The notes: generated from the sequence alone by a model not told the origin. 64,000 nucleotides of DNA from Legionella sp. PATHC032 (GCF_026191185.1 NZ_JAPHOV010000001.1:1235001-1299000); one strand, 5' to 3'; counted from the first letter of the stretch, positions 30,256-39,225 are shown. A program made the numbers and translations.

Positions 30256-31140
30256 GTGATGGATATGACCATACAAAGTATTGTTACGAGCGATTTTCAA
30301 GGGTTAAATGAATTAAAAACTCAGGCAAAAAACAATGCAAAAGAAGCGTTGCCTGAAGTAGCTAAGCAGTTTGAAGGGATATTTTTGCAATCCATGTTAA
30401 AAAGCATGAGGATGGGACAGCATTTCCTTGATGAATCCAGTCCTTTTAGTGGTAAGAATGAAGCGACTTTCCAAGAGATGCTGGATGCACAATATGCCAG
30501 TACTATTGCCGAGTCTAAAGGGATAGGCTTGGCATCTCTGCTGGCAAAGCAACTGGAAAATTCAGTTGGGCACAAAGCAAATAACCCGGTTAATTCCTCT
30601 GCTGAGGTTAACAATACTAAAGGTATTAATTCAGAAAAGTCGCTATCCGTTGTTGATGATTTCGTAAAATCAATATGGTCCACGGCAAAACAAGCTGCGT
30701 CTTTAATTGGATTAGATCCCAAACTGTTAGTAGCACAGGCAGCATTAGAAACTGGCTGGGGTCAATTTGTTACAAGAGATGCGGATGGCTCGAGCAGCAA
30801 TAATTTGTTTAATATAAAGACTGGGTCGAATAGCAAGGCAGACTCAATTCAGGTTAAAACAACAGAATACATTGCCGATACACCAATTAAGATAAATGCT
30901 TCCTTTAGAAAATATCCATCTATAGAGCATAGTTTTCATGATTATATTTCGTTAATTAAAGGAAGTGAGCGTTACCAGACTGCTTTGGCCAATGCAGCAA
31001 ATCCTGAACTTTATGTCAGTGAGTTAAATAAAGCAGGGTATGCTACTGACCCGAATTATAGCAGTAAAATTTTGTCTATATATCATGGTGATGAATTGAA
31101 TCAGGCAATACAACGATGTGAGTTTTCCGAAAAAATTTGA
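30256..31140 (+). CDS. flgJ: Flagellar rod-assembly protein / peptidoglycan hydrolase FlgJ
   Basis: 294 residues with two domains. The N-terminal rod-binding part (about 20-105) has AKQFEGIFLQSMLKSMR. The C-terminal GH73 glucosaminidase part (about 140-290) has VAQAALETGWGQF with the catalytic Glu, and NLFNIKTG. It opens the cell wall for the rod and scaffolds its assembly in the periplasm. It starts two bases after flgI. Confidence 0.95.
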   Translation: MMDMTIQSIVTSDFQGLNELKTQAKNNAKEALPEVAKQFEGIFLQSMLKSMRMGQHFLDESSPFSGKNEATFQEMLDAQYASTIAESKGIGLASLLAKQLENSVGHKANNPVNSSAEVNNTKGINSEKSLSVVDDFVKSIWSTAKQAASLIGLDPKLLVAQAALETGWGQFVTRDADGSSSNNLFNIKTGSNSKADSIQVKTTEYIADTPIKINASFRKYPSIEHSFHDYISLIKGSERYQTALANAANPELYVSELNKAGYATDPNYSSKILSIYHGDELNQAIQRCEFSEKI

Positions 31141-31188
31141 TAATTATGCCCGAGCAAAGAATAAATTAGTTCAGGGAGTGAACAAAAT

Positions 31189-33138
31189 ATGTCAATACTT
31201 AATATTGCCTATTCAGGACTGAATGCCTTTCAGCGTGCCTTGGACGTTACTGGCAATAATATTGCTAATTTTAAAACGAGGGGTTATAGCAGACAATCTA
31301 TCCAATTTACACCTATTGCCTCGAATCGCTATGCCGGTTCATACATAGGAGCAGGGGTATCTGTTTCGTCGATTTACCGAAATGTTGATCAGTTTGCCAA
31401 TGCTCAGGTTCGAAGCACCTTGAGTTATAGAACTCAGTATGATGCGTTTTATAATCAGGCAATTCAGATAGATAAACTGCTTTCACAAGATGGATCTAGT
31501 ATTTCAGTTCCTTTGCAAACTTTTTTTGATTCAATAGGACAATTGAATAGTATACCTGATAGTATAGCGACAAGAGGTGTTGTATTAAAACAGAGTCAGT
31601 TATTGGCTCAGCAATTTAATTCGCTACAAATAAAACTTGAAGAGTATCAGCGTAATTCTACATTACAAGTAACAGAATCAGTAAAACTAATTAATCGAAT
31701 AACAAAAGAGTTGGCGGAGGTCAATGGAAAATTATTAGGCAATAACAATATACCTGAATTACTTGACCATAGAGATGAGTTACTAAAACAATTATCTGGT
31801 TATACCGATCTGAGTATTTTTGATCAGGGTGATGGCACGATTAGTGTTGGAATTGCCAGTGGAGATATGCTAGTGGCAGGAACTCAGCAACGCGATTTGG
31901 TGGTGGGTACAGGTAATGATTCTATTTTTGGAACAAAGATATTCCTAAGTAATGGCGGAAATAATCAAGTCGATATTACAGACAGGCTGACCACCGGTAT
32001 GTTAGGCGGTCTTATAGATTATGAGAAAAATGTTCTGGGACAGGCCAGTCAATTAATAGGTCAAATGGCTATTGGTTTGGCTCAGACCTTTAATGCCCAA
32101 CATAAGTTGGGAATGGATATGAATAGCCAAATTGGTAAGGATTTTTTCACTGATTTTAATTCCCCTGCGCAAATGCTGAAACGCTCTACAGCTTCAGCTG
32201 GTAATAGTGGAACCGCTGTTTTATCCGTCAATATCTCAGATATATCCCAAGTGAAATTAAGTGATTACGATCTGATAATTAGCGATACCGGGGCTAATGA
32301 GTTACGATTGATACGGAAATCAGACGGTACTTCTACAACCTTAACCTGGTCAAGCACGCCACCAGCCCCACCAGCAGGGCAAGTGGTTATAGATGGAATG
32401 ACAATTACGGTAAACGATTTATCGCAACTGGCAAATAATGATCATTATACCCTGACCCCTACCAGAGGGGCTGCGAGAGATTTTGCCTTACAAATAAAAG
32501 ATGCCAATGAAATTGCGCTGGCCTCTCCGGTAAAAACGGCGGCGTCATTAAATAATACCGGACAAGGTCAAATTATTTTAGGCTCTGTATTGGATACGTC
32601 TGCTGTTAATAAACAATTCAGAATAGATTTCATTTCGGATACTCAATACAACCTGGTTAATGTAACGGACAGTACAACAACCGGTCCGTTTGCTTTTGTA
32701 CCAAATACAAACAATGTCATTCAAATTCCCGATGGGATAACTCCTTCTTATTCAGTTGTTTTATCTGGAATTCCTAAATCTGGAGACCAATTTACTGCTG
32801 ATTACAATATTGGTGGATTTGGTGATAATCGCAATGGTTTGATCCTTGGAAACATACAACAAAACAAGATTTTTTCCAATGGCAGCGAAACCTTATTTGA
32901 CAGATATGGTAATTTGCTTGCTGAAGTGGGAGGCAGAACTAATCAAGCTAAAACCAGCTTTGAATCTGCCGATATACTTCATAAGCAGGCATTGGATTTT
33001 CAGGATAGCAAAAGTGGAGTCAATCTGGATGAGGAGGGAGCCAATTTGCTTATCTTTCAACAGGCCTACCAGGCAGCGGGAAAGTTGATGGAAATATCCA
33101 ATCAAATTATGAACTTGTTGTTCGATATCATGAGGTGA
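31189..33138 (+). CDS. flgK: Hook-filament junction protein FlgK (HAP1)
   Basis: 649 residues, about 100 longer than the Salmonella protein (about 550). Conserved ends: SILNIAYSGLNAFQRALDVTGNNIANFKTRGYSRQ, and the C-terminal GVNLDEEGANLLIFQQAYQAAGKLMEISNQIM. The extra length is in the central variable domain (about 330-560), rich in Thr, Ser and Asn. A GGGAG site lies upstream. Confidence 0.95.
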   Translation: MSILNIAYSGLNAFQRALDVTGNNIANFKTRGYSRQSIQFTPIASNRYAGSYIGAGVSVSSIYRNVDQFANAQVRSTLSYRTQYDAFYNQAIQIDKLLSQDGSSISVPLQTFFDSIGQLNSIPDSIATRGVVLKQSQLLAQQFNSLQIKLEEYQRNSTLQVTESVKLINRITKELAEVNGKLLGNNNIPELLDHRDELLKQLSGYTDLSIFDQGDGTISVGIASGDMLVAGTQQRDLVVGTGNDSIFGTKIFLSNGGNNQVDITDRLTTGMLGGLIDYEKNVLGQASQLIGQMAIGLAQTFNAQHKLGMDMNSQIGKDFFTDFNSPAQMLKRSTASAGNSGTAVLSVNISDISQVKLSDYDLIISDTGANELRLIRKSDGTSTTLTWSSTPPAPPAGQVVIDGMTITVNDLSQLANNDHYTLTPTRGAARDFALQIKDANEIALASPVKTAASLNNTGQGQIILGSVLDTSAVNKQFRIDFISDTQYNLVNVTDSTTTGPFAFVPNTNNVIQIPDGITPSYSVVLSGIPKSGDQFTADYNIGGFGDNRNGLILGNIQQNKIFSNGSETLFDRYGNLLAEVGGRTNQAKTSFESADILHKQALDFQDSKSGVNLDEEGANLLIFQQAYQAAGKLMEISNQIMNLLFDIMR

Positions 33139-33141
33139 TGA

Positions 33142-34377
33142 ATGCGCATTTCAACCAATCAGATATATCAGCGGGGTTTGGATAATTTGTTGACTCAACA
33201 AGAGAGATTGGCAAGGCTTCAGGATCAACAAGCCAGCGGTATAAGAGTTCGGATTCCATCTGATGATCCAGTCGCATCAGCACAAATTGAGTTGGTTAAA
33301 CAGCGTATCAGCAATATAGAGTTATTACAAACTAATCGTCAAGCGGCGGACAGTGCATTACGTTTAGAGGAAGGAATATTATCCAATGCTGTTAACTCAC
33401 TTCATCGTTTACGTGAAATACAAATTCAATCTGGAAACCCCAGTCTTTCTGAAGAGGACAGAAAAACCCTCGCTGTTGAAGCTCAAGCCTTGTTAAATCA
33501 ATTACTTGATTATGCTAACACAAAGGATAGTAATGGAAGCTATATGTTCAGTGGTAGTAAGTCCTTAACACAGCCAGTATCATTGAGTTTGTCAGGACAA
33601 TATGTTTATAACGGTGATAATACGCAGCGTTTTCAAGCGGTTACAACGAGTTTACTGGTAGCAGTGAATGACACAGGCGACAATGTGTTTATGCGTATCC
33701 CAAATGGAAATGGGCGTTTTACTATAAGAGAAACGCTAACCCCTAATACAGGAACAGCTTCAGTCAGTTCTGGTTCCGTGACTAATGAAGCAGCTTTTGT
33801 ACCTGATGATTACACAATGACTTTTGCTTTAAATTCTCAGGGTAACTTGGTTGTCATGGTGAGTGGCACACTCAGTGGTAATGTGATACCACCAAGCGGT
33901 TTACCGGATGATGCCCCATTATATCAGGAGGGTAGTGCCATTAGTTTTAATGGTATGGAAATGGTGGTATCTGGCTTGCCCAAAGCAGGAGATTCATTTT
34001 CAATTAGTCCCGCAAAAAATGAATCTATTTTTTCTACTGTGCAACGTATGATAAATAACTTGAATAAACCCTATACTACCGCTGTAGAAAAAGCAGCTAC
34101 TCAAACTGAAAATAATCAATTATTAGCTCAGATTGACAGTGCTTTAGTTCATATTTTGAGCGTACAATCTGATTTGGGAGCAAGGCTCAATCAATTGGAA
34201 ACTGCTGAAAAAGCGAATAATGATTATCTGGACATCAGTACCGCGGCATTAAAAAAACTTAGAGAAATTGATCCTGTCGCTGTTGCAACGGAATTGAATT
34301 TACAACTAGTCAATCTGCAGGCAGCTCAGTTAAGTTTTACAAGAATTCAAGGATTATCCTTATTTAATTTTTTGTAA
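33142..34377 (+). CDS. flgL: Hook-filament junction protein FlgL (HAP3)
   Basis: 411 residues versus about 317 in Salmonella. Flagellin-like N-terminus: MRISTNQIYQRGLDNLLTQQERLARLQDQ, followed by RIPSDDPVASAQI. The C-terminal coiled helix has LNLQLVNLQAAQLSFTRIQGLSLFNFL. As in flgK, a central insertion accounts for the length. It starts three bases after flgK and is the last gene of the cluster; no clear terminator follows. Confidence 0.95.
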   Translation: MRISTNQIYQRGLDNLLTQQERLARLQDQQASGIRVRIPSDDPVASAQIELVKQRISNIELLQTNRQAADSALRLEEGILSNAVNSLHRLREIQIQSGNPSLSEEDRKTLAVEAQALLNQLLDYANTKDSNGSYMFSGSKSLTQPVSLSLSGQYVYNGDNTQRFQAVTTSLLVAVNDTGDNVFMRIPNGNGRFTIRETLTPNTGTASVSSGSVTNEAAFVPDDYTMTFALNSQGNLVVMVSGTLSGNVIPPSGLPDDAPLYQEGSAISFNGMEMVVSGLPKAGDSFSISPAKNESIFSTVQRMINNLNKPYTTAVEKAATQTENNQLLAQIDSALVHILSVQSDLGARLNQLETAEKANNDYLDISTAALKKLREIDPVAVATELNLQLVNLQAAQLSFTRIQGLSLFNFL

Positions 34378-34467
34378 AAGTACATCAAAAATAGAGTTTC
34401 TCATCTTGTATACTGAGTCGTGTTGAATAATCTCATGTAGACTTAGCCATTGCTGTAAATCAACCAA

Positions 34468-34484
34468 TATAACTATAAGTTATA
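34468..34484. promoter_or_regulatory. 17-bp inverted repeat upstream of vpdB
   Basis: TATAACT-ATA-AGTTATA, a perfect 7-3-7 inverted repeat 87 bases before the vpdB start. Its reverse complement occurs exactly at 54119-54135, upstream of rpoS. It may be a shared regulator site. Confidence 0.45.
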
Positions 34485-34571
34485 ACCTATAGAAAGAACT
34501 CATAAGCATGTCACATCCTGTTCATATTCACTTGTTATTATGTATTTAAACCCAAATGAGCAGGTGAAATT

Positions 34572-36311
34572 ATGAAAACGTCAAATAGTCAAAATGGTAC
34601 ATCAAATAAGCCGTCTGTAAACCTGGGAAAATTGAGTACTGCAAAAAATCTCGTATTTCGTGGAGGTGGCTCCAAAGGGGTGGCTTATGTTGGAGCGCTG
34701 CAATCCTTGTCTGAACAAGGAGTATTGGAAAACATTGAAAATGTTGCAGGAAGCTCTGCGGGTGCAATGACCGCAGCGATAGTCGCTTGCGGTGGATCAG
34801 CCGAGTTAATGGAATATTTTTGTAGTGCGAATAGTTTAGCGGATTTTGTTGATAACCGATTGACTAAAAAATTGCTTCCTAAAAGCGATAAAAGTCCACA
34901 AGCTGACTCTTCTGCCGATTATTCTTCAATAAGTCATGAGCAAACGAGTGAACAGCGAAATACTGAATCCAGTCTTGCAGAAGCAAAACTGGTCACGAAA
35001 CCCTCCAAGTTAACTGGTCTCATTGCTTCTAAAGGAACCAAGTTAGTTGAAGCGATGGAACATGTGATGAGGATGGCTATTTTCACGCATTTTCCTGAAT
35101 CTCTGGATAATGAATTGAAAAGTCTTGATGAGAAACTGAATGCAATTGAGGATAAAGAGAGCGCTGAATACAGCAATCTTGCAAACAGAAAACAGATTGT
35201 AGAAGACACTCAAAAAATTATAAACGGATTGCATGATCCGAATTTTGATTTAACTTTTGGTTATTTACACACGCTACATCAATACGATCCTCAGCAATTC
35301 AAGGAATTGTACATTACCGGAACAGATGAAAATGGAGAGTTACGGATTTTTTCTCATGAGAAAGACGCTGATATGCCTGTTTCCATAGCAGTTCGTATCT
35401 CTGCATCATTACCTGGAGTGTTTGATCCGGTAATCTACCAAGGAAGAAAATACATTGATGGTGGTGCTGCCAATAATTTACCTGTCAATATCTTCTTTAA
35501 AAAGGAAGAAGCTTATACTCCAGGTGTTGTAACTACAATTGGAGTTTCTTGTGAGAATAAATTGGACATTACAGAAAAGGAATTTAAAAATCCATCCTTT
35601 ATGGAAAGGATTATGGGGTATTTAGGAGATTTTGTTAAAAAAATATTATGTAAACTTGATGTTGAGGGTGCTGTAAAAGAACAGAAAAGAGAAATGCTGA
35701 AATACATAGATAATGGAAATCTCTTTGTTATGGTCGCACCTCCCATTTCCATAACGACTGCTCAAATGCATATTGAGAAGGAAGAAAAAGAGGGCGTTAT
35801 CAAGGTAGGTAAAGCATTTTGTGACATGCAACTGAAAAGTATGATTGATGCAGATTATAAACCACAGCCATTTGATGAAAAAACAGCAAGAGTATTGGCA
35901 AACAGTGGTGAGCAACAAGAGCAATCAATACAAAAAACCATTGATTTTAAATCAAGATTGCAAAATTTTAAACATCCAGACAGACCTTGGTCTCAGCACG
36001 TAGAAAAAACTATTGATAGACTAATGTTGGTCAAAGGAGCGGCTACTCAAGATCAAATAGATCTGTGTTTGCAATGGCAGGAAATCAAATCAGTGCATAC
36101 TAACTCTGCAGATAGATTGAGAGAATTTGCCTATGCTTTCCTTGCTTCGCCATTGGCAGAGCCAACCAGTAATCAACAGGAGATTAATTTCAGTAAAGAA
36201 ACAAGAAAAGAAATCAATCTATTAAAAAGTCTGCCAGGATTATATGACACCACTCCTGATTTTACAGAAGAGTTTAATAATCAGAGAACGTCATCCCTAC
36301 AAAGAGCATAA
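34572..36311 (+). CDS. vpdB: Patatin-like phospholipase, VipD family Dot/Icm effector (VpdB)
   Basis: 579 residues. Patatin domain at about 25-310: oxyanion loop GGGSKG (31-36), nucleophile elbow GSSAG with Ser62, and the catalytic DGG at 296-298. A long charged insertion (about 95-225) interrupts the domain. The C-terminal part (about 330-579) is helical and is where VipD binds host Rab GTPases. Its place directly after flgL matches vpdB as I recall it. Dot/Icm effectors of this group cut host phospholipids once activated by host factors. AGGTG precedes the ATG. Confidence 0.85.
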   Translation: MKTSNSQNGTSNKPSVNLGKLSTAKNLVFRGGGSKGVAYVGALQSLSEQGVLENIENVAGSSAGAMTAAIVACGGSAELMEYFCSANSLADFVDNRLTKKLLPKSDKSPQADSSADYSSISHEQTSEQRNTESSLAEAKLVTKPSKLTGLIASKGTKLVEAMEHVMRMAIFTHFPESLDNELKSLDEKLNAIEDKESAEYSNLANRKQIVEDTQKIINGLHDPNFDLTFGYLHTLHQYDPQQFKELYITGTDENGELRIFSHEKDADMPVSIAVRISASLPGVFDPVIYQGRKYIDGGAANNLPVNIFFKKEEAYTPGVVTTIGVSCENKLDITEKEFKNPSFMERIMGYLGDFVKKILCKLDVEGAVKEQKREMLKYIDNGNLFVMVAPPISITTAQMHIEKEEKEGVIKVGKAFCDMQLKSMIDADYKPQPFDEKTARVLANSGEQQEQSIQKTIDFKSRLQNFKHPDRPWSQHVEKTIDRLMLVKGAATQDQIDLCLQWQEIKSVHTNSADRLREFAYAFLASPLAEPTSNQQEINFSKETRKEINLLKSLPGLYDTTPDFTEEFNNQRTSSLQRA

Positions 36312-36339
36312 AAACACTAATTCAATTAATTTGAGTTCG

Positions 36340-36583
36340 TTTCATTTTTTAGAAAGTGTCCAACAACTTGTTATGGTGGCAGATGAAACAATTTCTATTG
36401 CTCAATGTACAAAAGCCTTTATGATTGATGCTGCTTCGATGTATGGATTCGACAAACAAATAGATATTATTGTAGTTGGCAAAAAAGCAAACTTTGTCTT
36501 TCTACCTGAATGATCCATTAAATATGGAAAATAATACTGATAATTTACAAAATATTGGTGTGTTGGCAAATGGTGTATCGTAG
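36340..36583 (+). pseudogene. Remnant of a YtcJ-like amidohydrolase (C-terminal end, frameshifted)
   Basis: One frame reads ISIAQCTKAFMIDAASMYGF, then DKQIDIIVVGKKANFVFLPE up to a stop at 36511-36513. The +1 frame continues with LNDPLNMENNTDNLQNIGVLANGVS to a stop at 36581. Together they follow the usual end of YtcJ-type amidohydrolases (allotted pattern: residues near T-IDAA, GS-EVGK-ADFVVLD, then D-KV-TIVNGK). The catalytic barrel is gone. It overlaps the end of vpdB and marks an old deletion or insertion junction. Confidence 0.6.
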
Positions 36584-36889
36584 CCAATATCATGCTAACC
36601 CTCATTCATTGAAAGTGCTTATATGGCCAAAAATAGAGAGAAAGTACTTACTATAATTGGCTCTAGCCAACAAACTTAATTTTCTCTACATAACTTGTTT
36701 ATTCGAAATAAAAATGATCAAATTGAGATATGTATCGATTTAGTACTTGAAGGATCTACAGCATGGTCGAAAGCTATTTTTCGTTCAGTTAGTTTAGGGG
36801 TTAACTTACCACAAATATAATGGCTATTATTTGGACAATTATGTCGAATCCTCATTAATCAGCACGATTATAGCATTCAAGGACTTTGC
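36584..36889. other. Intergenic stretch with no recognisable gene
   Basis: About 300 bases of AT-rich sequence with short, stop-interrupted frames. A short peptide-like stretch near 36623-36680 has no family I recognise. It lies between the amidohydrolase remnant and the F-box gene and looks like decayed sequence. Confidence 0.4.
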
Positions 36890-37465
36890 CTATTTGAATT
36901 CAAGTTTTTTAGTTATTTCTTCTTTATCACTAACAGATAGTACAAGGTTCGTTTCTTTACCTGTTGGTTTTTGTATTCGAAACAGGGTGTTCGGATTTTT
37001 AACAGTAACCACGGTTTTATGCGGCTTACTCTCAAGGTAACCAAATTCATTATTTTGGGTGTGTTTTTTAATATGTGCATCCGCATCAGTTTCGTTTGTA
37101 AATAATGTCACCCTTTTTTCAAACGATTTGTTAATTTTTTTCGAGCCAGGTTCTTTCGGTTTACCGTAGAAATCAGAAATTCCGTGTTTTCTATGCATGA
37201 CATTTTCACCTACAGCAATCAAATCCTGCAACCCTAAGTTTACTAACCCAGTTTTTTTTGCTACCTCGAGATCGCTTAAAAAATAATGAATTTTTTCTAG
37301 ATGGTCTTTTGAAAGGGTTCGAACGTTAAGCACTGATTTTGAATCCAAATAGCTTACTATGATTTGCAAAACTTCAGGAGGTAAACTTGATAAGTCTCCA
37401 TTGTTTTCAATTTTTGTAACATCATCAGATCCTTTAAATATATTAAACAGGTTTTTCAGTTTCAT
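36890..37465 (-). CDS. F-box protein, putative Dot/Icm effector
   Basis: 191 residues, no signal peptide. Residues 25-62 read as a eukaryotic-type F-box: LSSLPPEVLQIIVSYLDSKS, then VLNVRTLSKDHLEKI, with the Leu-Pro pair, the Glu-Val-Leu helix and the Ser-Lys segment in the right order. The remaining 120 residues, likely a target-binding part, match no family I know. The C-terminus has an acidic-rich stretch (SDKEEITKKLEFK) like the E-block translocation signal of Dot/Icm effectors. Known Legionella F-box effectors hijack the host SCF ubiquitin ligase. A PmrA-like box lies 44 bases upstream. It sits among mobile-element debris. Confidence 0.7.
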   Translation of the reverse strand: MKLKNLFNIFKGSDDVTKIENNGDLSSLPPEVLQIIVSYLDSKSVLNVRTLSKDHLEKIHYFLSDLEVAKKTGLVNLGLQDLIAVGENVMHRKHGISDFYGKPKEPGSKKINKSFEKRVTLFTNETDADAHIKKHTQNNEFGYLESKPHKTVVTVKNPNTLFRIQKPTGKETNLVLSVSDKEEITKKLEFK

Positions 37466-37509
37466 TTTTACTCACAATGGCTAGATGTAGATAGTTATTT
37501 TAACATGCT

Positions 37510-37529
37510 TACATTAAGTTAATATTAAT
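37510..37529 (-). promoter_or_regulatory. PmrA-like box upstream of the F-box gene
   Basis: On the minus strand: ATTAAT, five bases, CTTAAT, matching the PmrA pattern YTTAAT-N5-YTTAAT at 11 of 12 positions. A -10-like TAAAAT follows at 37502-37497, and the start codon is 44 bases downstream. PmrA is known to activate many Dot/Icm effector genes. Confidence 0.5.
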
Positions 37530-37649
37530 TGATAAAATTTCAATCAATTTATGAATTGCCTCAAATTACCTGTTGCCGAAAGGAGGAAAGCCAAAATGGG
37601 GGAAGTGCGCATGGATTTATATTTGAAAACACAGCGTTGACTTTACCAC

Positions 37650-37740
37650 CGAGGTAATCGAGAGGTGAAGAAACGCATATTAGATGAGTTTTGCGAAACG
37701 CATGGCTATTATTGTAAGGGGTGGCAGCAAGGTTGACCTA
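37650..37740 (+). pseudogene. Possible transposase remnant
   Basis: A short frame reads GNREVKKRILDEFCETHGYY near 37660-37720. That phrase resembles the N-terminus of integrase-core transposases, where a K-x-RxLDEFC-x-x-TGY pattern precedes a helix-turn-helix. A stop follows after a few residues. Too short to classify. Confidence 0.35.
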
Positions 37741-37797
37741 AGCGTATTATTGAAACCGCTGTGGTCAATTGAGTGCCGCAACATTTTTGGCTGGTTT

Positions 37798-37902
37798 AAA
37801 AAATTGTTGGATTTTCTCGCCGTTTTGCCATTAAGGAAACGTGGATTTAATTTTATTTCATTAGTCGATGCTATAGATTATGTATTGAGAGGATCAATTA
37901 TA
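37798..37902 (+). pseudogene. Remnant of a Tn3/invertase-type serine recombinase
   Basis: The frame reads KKLLDFLAVLPLRKRGFNFI, then SLVDAIDYVLRGSI, which matches the central block of resolvases (DLL-x-x-L-x-x-LxxRGVxFxSLxDAIDTxTxxG). The catalytic Ser domain upstream and the DNA-binding domain downstream are absent. It is clear debris of a past transposition. Confidence 0.6.
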
Positions 37903-38033
37903 TCAGTGCTGACGTTAATATAGATAATGCACCACAAGATGCGGGGAGTTCAACTTTTTAAATATAGATTTTTTACCTGTTTCTTTATAAATAGTAAGCT
38001 ACCTATAATTGTGAGTTAGCAAGACAAATCACT

Positions 38034-38060
38034 AAAAAATCCCCGCCAAAAGCGGGGATT
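38034..38060 (-). terminator. Intrinsic terminator of the AA10 gene
   Basis: AATCCCCGC at 38038-38046 and GCGGGGATT at 38052-38060 form a perfect nine-pair stem with a five-base loop. On the minus strand a T run follows at once. Confidence 0.9.
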
Positions 38061-38067
38061 TCAACAC

Positions 38068-39204
38068 TTAACCTAACAAAGTCCAGGCTTGCGACCAGGC
38101 AAGACCTACACCGGGCTCATAGTAGGCTGGGGATTGCGAGCACCAACCAGAAAAAGGCCAGGGTTTGCATTGATAGCGTTTGTGGTCCAAGCGACCGAGG
38201 ACAATCGTACCAGCTTTATAATTATTAATCCCATCAGGATAAACCAAATCCGCAGTATTGGAAGGCTCGGTGAAATCAATCATCACATGGTAATTGCTAA
38301 TATCAGTATCGCTTAGGTAGATTTTATTGGCCTGATTGGCTGCCAGAATCACTTGGCCACTTTCCGGATCAAGTTGACCAATACGCACTAGTGAGGAGGA
38401 CATGTTAACCTTAGTCCCTAAAGCCAAAGGCCATTGCTCAGCCATTCGGTTGCTGTTGTTGACCGTAATGCTGTTGTTTTCCACTTCCACTTCGTGCTTG
38501 AAAACTCGCAAAGTGACTTTGGTATCGGCGGCGATATCGCCCGTGCCATAAAGATCCTGGAGTTCATACCAGGTTGGTGCTTGTGCCACGCCGTCAATAA
38601 ATACATCGCTGCATCCATAGAAAGCTTCAGGACTGTCTTCGCGTTGCCAGATCATGTAAAAAATATGTTTACCTGTCATATTTGCAGGCATTGGGCAATC
38701 CATCTGATAACGCCCATTGGCTAAGGTAACACTGGTAATGGTACAAAATGGGCTTGCGTCCAGATCAGACCATTTTAAAGGGTTATTGAAATCATAGCTG
38801 TCTTTGGTGGCATAAAATTTGAAATATTTGGTTTTATGAGGCGCGGTAGCATGGAAAATAAATTGAAAATGACCATTAGCATCGGGATGTATAATCGTTG
38901 TTGTCCAATCTGTTCGAGCTAAGTTAAATCCTTTAAAAAAGTCTCTGCCGCCAGAACACAATTGACCATCGGCTATTAATTCACGATGCTTATCGTTGGC
39001 CGCACCCTGGTTCACTTCATGCCAGTTGTACAAGGGTTGTGTGCCTCCTACCTGCACTGCCGCCTTACACGCGGCGGATTTTGGGTTTTCTGGCCCTTCT
39101 TTGTAGCATTGATACGTTCTGGAAATAGGAATTTCCAAAGCTCCATGGGCGAACAGAGAGAAACTGGCCATTGCAAGACCAATACTTCCTATTAATTTTT
39201 TCAT
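38068..39204 (-). CDS. Secreted AA10 lytic polysaccharide monooxygenase with C-terminal chitin-binding module
   Basis: 378 residues. The signal peptide ends ...SLFA, so the mature N-terminus is His20 (HGALEIPISR), the first ligand of the copper histidine brace; His123 in FHATAPHKTKYFKFYATK is the second. The AA10 domain spans about 20-205. A middle beta-rich region (about 210-320) and a terminal module (about 325-375: YKAGTIVLGRLDHKRYQC, then GWCSQSPAYYEPGVG) resemble a chitin-binding CBM5/12. It should cleave crystalline chitin oxidatively outside the cell, aiding the upstream chitinase. AGGA precedes the ATG. Base use seems richer in G+C than its neighbours. Confidence 0.87.
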   Translation of the reverse strand: MKKLIGSIGLAMASFSLFAHGALEIPISRTYQCYKEGPENPKSAACKAAVQVGGTQPLYNWHEVNQGAANDKHRELIADGQLCSGGRDFFKGFNLARTDWTTTIIHPDANGHFQFIFHATAPHKTKYFKFYATKDSYDFNNPLKWSDLDASPFCTITSVTLANGRYQMDCPMPANMTGKHIFYMIWQREDSPEAFYGCSDVFIDGVAQAPTWYELQDLYGTGDIAADTKVTLRVFKHEVEVENNSITVNNSNRMAEQWPLALGTKVNMSSSLVRIGQLDPESGQVILAANQANKIYLSDTDISNYHVMIDFTEPSNTADLVYPDGINNYKAGTIVLGRLDHKRYQCKPWPFSGWCSQSPAYYEPGVGLAWSQAWTLLG

Positions 39205-39225
39205 TATTCATCCTGTTATGATATT

